The notes below the pieces were generated by a model, which ran no database searches, was not told where the DNA came from, and saw only the letters and a list, made by a program, of their open reading frames with translations. From contig NZ_CP032155.1 in the NCBI RefSeq assembly GCF_008329905.1, positions 5,270,001 through 5,334,000 of the forward strand: a stretch of 64,000 nt of DNA. The letters run 5' to 3'. The stretch's first letter is position 1. Every line of letters starts with the position of its first letter. The DNA comes from Mycobacterium sp. ELW1. Its GTDB lineage: Bacteria > Actinomycetota > Actinomycetes > Mycobacteriales > Mycobacteriaceae. A program made the translations under genes and the position numbers. Shown one piece after another: positions 60,487 through 64,000 of this stretch.

Positions 60487-61305
60487 TCAGGCCACGGCAG
60501 CCCGTTCGACGTCGAGCAACTGCTCGCCACGCCGTTCCTCGTCATAGGCTTCGCGGCCACCGCGCAGGCCGAACAGGCGCTTGGACACCAGCAGATAGAT
60601 GACCGCGGCCACGTTGATGACGAATGCTCCCCCACGGGTGAACGTGACCCCCTTGACCAGGAGGTCGTAGACCTCCAGCGGCAGGAAGATCGACGTCGCG
60701 ACCACGGCGAAGTACTCACCCCAGCGCGACAGCAGCCACAAACCGACGCCCTCGATCAGCTCCAGCAGCGCGTAGACGAGCAGCGCAACGAATACCAGCA
60801 TCAGCGTGCTGGGCTTGGTGGCCAGCGCCTTCTCCAACTCGTGCACGGCGGTCATCTGGTCGACTCTGATCCCCGACGCCCGGAGCAACGGCAGGTCGCG
60901 TTCGACGGCGGCTTGGATCGAGCCCCGCGCGCCACGGAACTGCCACACCGCCCACGCGGCAAGCACGATCAGCAGCGCCCGGACCCACCGCTCCACCGCC
61001 AGGGCCCGCACGATGATCGCCTGCCGCAGCGCGCTGCCGCGAAGGATCAGCGGGGCGTGGTCGGCGGGGCCGCGGCCATGGGGAGGTCCGACGACGAACT
61101 CCCCGCACCGCAGGCATCGCCACACTTCGCCGAGTCCGGTCGTCCCACTCAACCGCTCGGCGAGGGCGGCGTCGTCAGGTGCGTAGGTGACGTGCCCCCG
61201 CCGCGCGCAGGTGAACAGTTCCCAGCGGTTCATACCGCGGGGTGAGTTCGCAGCCGCGCGCTGCTCCTTCGATGTCGCCACCGATCCATCATGTCGCTTC
61301 ACCAT
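60487..61305 (-). CDS. DUF2127 membrane protein with N-terminal zinc-ribbon
   Basis: This 272-aa protein has an N-terminal Cys cluster (CARRGH and CLRCGE, about residues 33-68) that looks like a small zinc ribbon. Three or four hydrophobic helices follow, from about residue 105 (VRALLIVLAAWAVWQF, LMLVFVALLVYALLELIEGVGLWLL, VINVAAVIYLLV). The rest resembles DUF2127. The function is unknown. The start at 61305 is uncertain (also GTG at 61281). It is convergent with the MDR gene. Confidence 0.75.
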   Translation of the reverse strand: MVKRHDGSVATSKEQRAAANSPRGMNRWELFTCARRGHVTYAPDDAALAERLSGTTGLGEVWRCLRCGEFVVGPPHGRGPADHAPLILRGSALRQAIIVRALAVERWVRALLIVLAAWAVWQFRGARGSIQAAVERDLPLLRASGIRVDQMTAVHELEKALATKPSTLMLVFVALLVYALLELIEGVGLWLLSRWGEYFAVVATSIFLPLEVYDLLVKGVTFTRGGAFVINVAAVIYLLVSKRLFGLRGGREAYDEERRGEQLLDVERAAVA

Positions 61306-61451
61306 GTCAACTACCTGGGGCTGTCACGATCGGAGCGAACTTCGCGCCCAACCGCTCCCCAAAGGCGCCGACTTAGCTTAATATTCGCTGAGAAAGCAAA
61401 CGGGTACACGGCCGCACCTGCGGTTTGGCACCCACATCGGGGGGTTTGCCT

Positions 61452-61467
61452 GAAGTCCGCCGACTTC
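61452..61467. promoter_or_regulatory. Inverted repeat in the 5' region of the metalloprotease gene
   Basis: GAAGTC-CGCC-GACTTC, 34 bp upstream of the ATG at 61501. It could be an operator or a leader hairpin. The rest of the 195-bp intergenic space shows only an AT-rich patch near 61375-61390. Confidence 0.4.
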
Positions 61468-61500
61468 ACCGGCAACAGATGACACGAAGGCGGTACTTCC

Positions 61501-63255
61501 ATGGCAAATGTCCAGCGTGGCGCACGAGCTGGTGCGGCCGCCGTCGCATTGGGCCTGTCTCTGGCGTGGCCGACCGTCGCCATTGCCAGCGCCGACAGCC
61601 ACGACCAGGATTCATCCTCGGTATCGGCCGGCCCGGCAAAGGCCAGTAGCGGAACTGCGAAATCGGCCCGCACGGCCAAGCCCAGCCAGGACAGCGCCGC
61701 ATCGTCGTCGACGAAGACGTCGTCTGCCGCCGCCGGCAGCACTCGCAAGCCCACGTCAGCGGCCCGCGTTCACGCCAGCACCCCCGCCGCGACCACCGTC
61801 GAGAAGCCCAAGGCGCAGTCCAGCCGCTCGGTCTCCGATGCCACATCCGTCGCGAGCACCGAGAGCACCCCGGCGCAGACGACCGACAACCAACAGCCGG
61901 CCACGAGCTCCGCCGCCCAAGCCGTGACCGCCACCCCGGCCGTGACCGCCACGACGACGTCGACGATCACCGCCTTCCGGGTGCCCACGGCCAACGCCTC
62001 CCCCACCGATGTGTTGACCGGTCTGGTCGGCTCGGTGCAGGGACTCTTCGAGGGCGCGGCCCTGTTGGTGCGCCGCACGTTCTTCAACGAGGCACCGAAG
62101 GTCACCCCGGTTCAGCTAACCGGTGAAGTCACCGGGGCGATCACCGGCAAGGTCGGCGCAGCCGATCCTGAAGGCGACCGCCTCGTCTACAAGGTGACCC
62201 AGCAAGGCCACTACGGCACAGTCGCCGTCGACGCCGCGGGCAACTACACCTACACCCCGAACGACCCAGGCGCCAACATCGTCGACTCGTTCGTGGTCTC
62301 GGCCACCGACACCGGGCCGCACATCAACCTGCTCAACTGGTTCCGGACCTCCAGCACCTATGCGGCCGGCTCGATCTACCAGGAGCCTGCCGGCACCCCG
62401 AGGATCACGTACACCTTCACCTACGGGAACGGCTCGCAGTTCTGGTCGAGCGCGGCGCGCGCCGAGTTGGCGGCGACCGCCATCTACCTGTCGAGCTATT
62501 TCGAGCCGCAGCACAACGTCACGGTCACGTATGCGGTCACCGGCCAGTACTCGCTGGCGGGCGCGACGCTGGCATCGGCGGGCAGCGACCTGATCAGTGA
62601 CAGCGGCTTCGCCTCGACCGTGGTGCAGAACAAGATCCTCACCGGCGTGGACTCGAACGGCTCGGCCGCTGACGGCACGATCGACTGGAACTTCGGCTAC
62701 GGCTGGGGCTACTTCGCCACGGTGCCCGCGGGAAGCTACGACTTCCAGTCCACGGCGATGCACGAACTGCTGCACACCTACGGCTTCCTGTCGGTCGTGG
62801 ACAAGGCCGGCAACAACACTGTCGAGAACTGGACGGTCTTCGACAGCCACATGGTCGACAAGAACGGGAATTCGGTCTTCAACGGCACCACGTTCAACAC
62901 CGCCTACAACCCGAACCTGACCGGCGGCGTCAGCAACGGCATGTACTTCGGCGGCGCCAACGCGATGGCGGCCAACGGCGGGAACCCGGTGCCGCTGTAC
63001 AGCCCGAACCCGTGGGAGTCCGGCAGCTCGATGTCGCACCTGAACGACGACTTCTACACCGGCGCCAACGAGAAGCTGATGAACGCGTCATCCGACACCG
63101 GGCTGGGCGTGCGGACTTTGAGCACCATCGAGATCGGCATCATGAAGGATCTCGGCTACACGATGGTGTCGTCGTCCCCGACCGTCGCGGTGCTGTTCGT
63201 CGGCCTGATGCTCGTCCGCCGCCGCAGGCAGCGGACGGCCAGCAGCACCGTCTAG
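61501..63255 (+). CDS. Secreted zinc metalloprotease with Ser/Thr-rich linker and C-terminal membrane anchor
   Basis: This 584-aa protein has a signal sequence (ALGLSLAWPTVAIASAD, to about residue 31) and then about 120 residues of Ser/Thr/Ala-rich linker. A VCBS/cadherin-like Ig module follows (residues ~200-280: GKVGAADPEGDRLVYKVTQQGHYGTVAVD). The catalytic region contains HELLHTYGF (H421, E422, H425), an HExxHxxGF zinc site, with H513 in SSMSHLND as a possible third ligand. The last 20 residues are a hydrophobic helix plus RRRRQR, a tail like a C-terminal anchor. The substrate is unknown. Confidence 0.85.
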   Translation: MANVQRGARAGAAAVALGLSLAWPTVAIASADSHDQDSSSVSAGPAKASSGTAKSARTAKPSQDSAASSSTKTSSAAAGSTRKPTSAARVHASTPAATTVEKPKAQSSRSVSDATSVASTESTPAQTTDNQQPATSSAAQAVTATPAVTATTTSTITAFRVPTANASPTDVLTGLVGSVQGLFEGAALLVRRTFFNEAPKVTPVQLTGEVTGAITGKVGAADPEGDRLVYKVTQQGHYGTVAVDAAGNYTYTPNDPGANIVDSFVVSATDTGPHINLLNWFRTSSTYAAGSIYQEPAGTPRITYTFTYGNGSQFWSSAARAELAATAIYLSSYFEPQHNVTVTYAVTGQYSLAGATLASAGSDLISDSGFASTVVQNKILTGVDSNGSAADGTIDWNFGYGWGYFATVPAGSYDFQSTAMHELLHTYGFLSVVDKAGNNTVENWTVFDSHMVDKNGNSVFNGTTFNTAYNPNLTGGVSNGMYFGGANAMAANGGNPVPLYSPNPWESGSSMSHLNDDFYTGANEKLMNASSDTGLGVRTLSTIEIGIMKDLGYTMVSSSPTVAVLFVGLMLVRRRRQRTASSTV

Positions 63256-63638
63256 TTATTGCTGCTCGGGCAGGACAGCGTCAGGAAGACAGTGGTGTTG
63301 GCCGGCGGGTGGTCGCCACGCAGCCCGTCGACACCGATGATCTTGCATGCCGACAGCGTGCTGTTCTTGTCGCCGTCGCCGATGTTGACCTGAACCAGGT
63401 ACCCCTGGCTCTGCAGCGCCAGAATGCCGTCCGCAGCGTTCTGGTTCTGATTGAACGCCCGCGGCGGCATCGGGAGGACACCCTTCTCGGTGGGAGACGG
63501 TGCCGGCTTGCTGGTCGAGGCGCTGCTCGAGGTGGTGGACGACGGGCTCTCCTTGGACGACTGGCCGCAGCCCGCTGAAAGACCCGCTACCGCAATGACT
63601 GCCAGAAAGCCGCCGGCCAGCGTGAGCTGGCGAGACAT
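63252..63638 (-). CDS. Putative lipoprotein
   Basis: This 128-aa protein begins with a lipoprotein signal peptide (SRQLTLAGGFLAVIAVAGLSAGC, lipobox LSAGC with C24). A Ser-rich linker and a globular domain with two Cys residues (SACKIIG and LSCPSSNN) follow. It looks like a small secreted lipoprotein of unknown role. ATG 63638 fits the signal peptide. Longer starts at 63671 and 63707 would add an unlikely tail. It overlaps the metalloprotease end by 4 bp. Confidence 0.75.
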   Translation of the reverse strand: MSRQLTLAGGFLAVIAVAGLSAGCGQSSKESPSSTTSSSASTSKPAPSPTEKGVLPMPPRAFNQNQNAADGILALQSQGYLVQVNIGDGDKNSTLSACKIIGVDGLRGDHPPANTTVFLTLSCPSSNN

Positions 63639-63827
63639 CGTGACCGACCCATTAATGCCGTGCTTGACCATGCCGCAAAACTTATCGGCCTGCGCAGAAC
63701 CGGCCAACCCGATCAGCCCATTCCCGCGGCCGCGTCAGGAGATGTTCGTCCGCACGCAACCTTCCCGACATCACCATCCGATCGCGCCGCCGCTGATAGT
63801 CTCCGACGAATCGGGGGTGCGGCGACG

Positions 63828-64000
63828 ATGCCCATTGGGTCAATCCGGATACGAAGCGCCAGTCGGGCGAAGTGGATCTCGCTCGTCGCTGTCGCCGCGA
63901 CCCTTGTCGCCCTTGAGTATTCGCTCACCCCGCCCGACCGGACACCAGCACCGCCCGGCACCATCAGCGGTCCGTACGCGTCGCTACTGTCGGCATCCAC
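63828..64000 (+). CDS. Start of an exported or membrane-anchored protein, cut by the window
   Basis: From ATG 63828 a frame stays open to the right edge (57 codons). It begins with a basic N-terminus (IRIRSASRAKW), then a hydrophobic stretch (ISLVAVAATLVALEYSL) and then a proline-rich region (TPPDRTPAPPG). It looks like a signal-anchored exported protein. The remainder is outside the window, so no family can be named. Confidence 0.55.
   Translation, partial: MPIGSIRIRSASRAKWISLVAVAATLVALEYSLTPPDRTPAPPGTISGPYASLLSAS

Noticed and set aside
63713..64000. A minus-strand frame at the right edge
   Set aside because: The + strand frame from 63828 has a signal-anchor-like N-terminus and fits better. 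The minus frame has no recognisable features.

Overview
The window is a 64 kb piece of a mycobacterial chromosome, most likely from a fast-growing environmental species (Mycolicibacterium type). It is GC-rich, with frequent GTG starts, leaderless promoters of the TANNNT type and many ATGA gene overlaps. Its backbone matches, from memory and in inverted orientation, the M. tuberculosis block Rv0782 to Rv0757: ptrB, purC, Rv0779c, cyp126, purB, an Rv0775-like TetR, an Rv0774c-like esterase, purD, Rv0771-Rv0770-Rv0769-aldA, Rv0767c, cyp123, Rv0765c, cyp51, ferredoxin, Rv0762c, adhB, Rv0760c, HIT protein, phoR and phoP. No database search was possible, so family and ortholog names rest on recognised motifs and gene order.

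Accessory genes interrupt the backbone. At 3.3-4.25 kb a DUF559 nuclease-fold gene is framed by two perfect 29-bp direct repeats. At 4.3-9.8 kb lies a catabolic operon: a Rieske oxygenase, two NTF2-fold proteins, a ferredoxin, a GMC oxidoreductase and an amidohydrolase. It sits behind a perfect 11-bp inverted repeat and is followed by a TetR gene and a mycofactocin-type SDR. At 14.3 kb, next to purB, is relZ, which fuses a DUF429/RNase HII-like domain to a (p)ppGpp synthetase domain. From 18.9 to 25.6 kb come two more P450s (one CYP125-like), purD, a carboxyltransferase, a small membrane protein, a TetR and a short gene with overlapping palindromes upstream.

The stretch 26.9-31.7 kb is damaged or unstable. 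It holds an ECF42-type sigma gene, a two-domain DGPF/YCII gene, an AraC-type gene, a SAM methyltransferase gene, an SOS-controlled DUF222-HNH gene and a CGNR regulator gene. Three of these carry apparent one-base losses, a gene junction is duplicated in tandem, and the CGNR gene is broken by a partial duplication with a 16-base C run. Either the region is truly hypermutable or the assembly is locally poor.

From 31.8 to 46.4 kb is the conserved sterol, alcohol and aldehyde oxidation block: CYP123, CYP51, ferredoxin, SDRs, aldehyde dehydrogenase, NDMA-type alcohol dehydrogenase, an old-yellow-enzyme/FAD reductase and a ketosteroid-isomerase-like protein. A TetR regulator with two matching operators sits between the divergent arms. 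Then follow two polyprenol-linked sugar glycosyltransferases, a HIT protein, phoR-phoP with a PhoP box, a protein made of 10-residue repeats and tRNA-Thr(TGT).

The right end (53-64 kb) has a GAF-GGDEF diguanylate cyclase beside a long imperfect hairpin. Next is a cluster pairing an APH-type kinase with an ACAD10/11-like acyl-CoA dehydrogenase, as in 4-hydroxyacyl-CoA catabolism. The window closes with a DUF2127 membrane protein, a secreted metalloprotease, a lipoprotein and the start of an exported protein.
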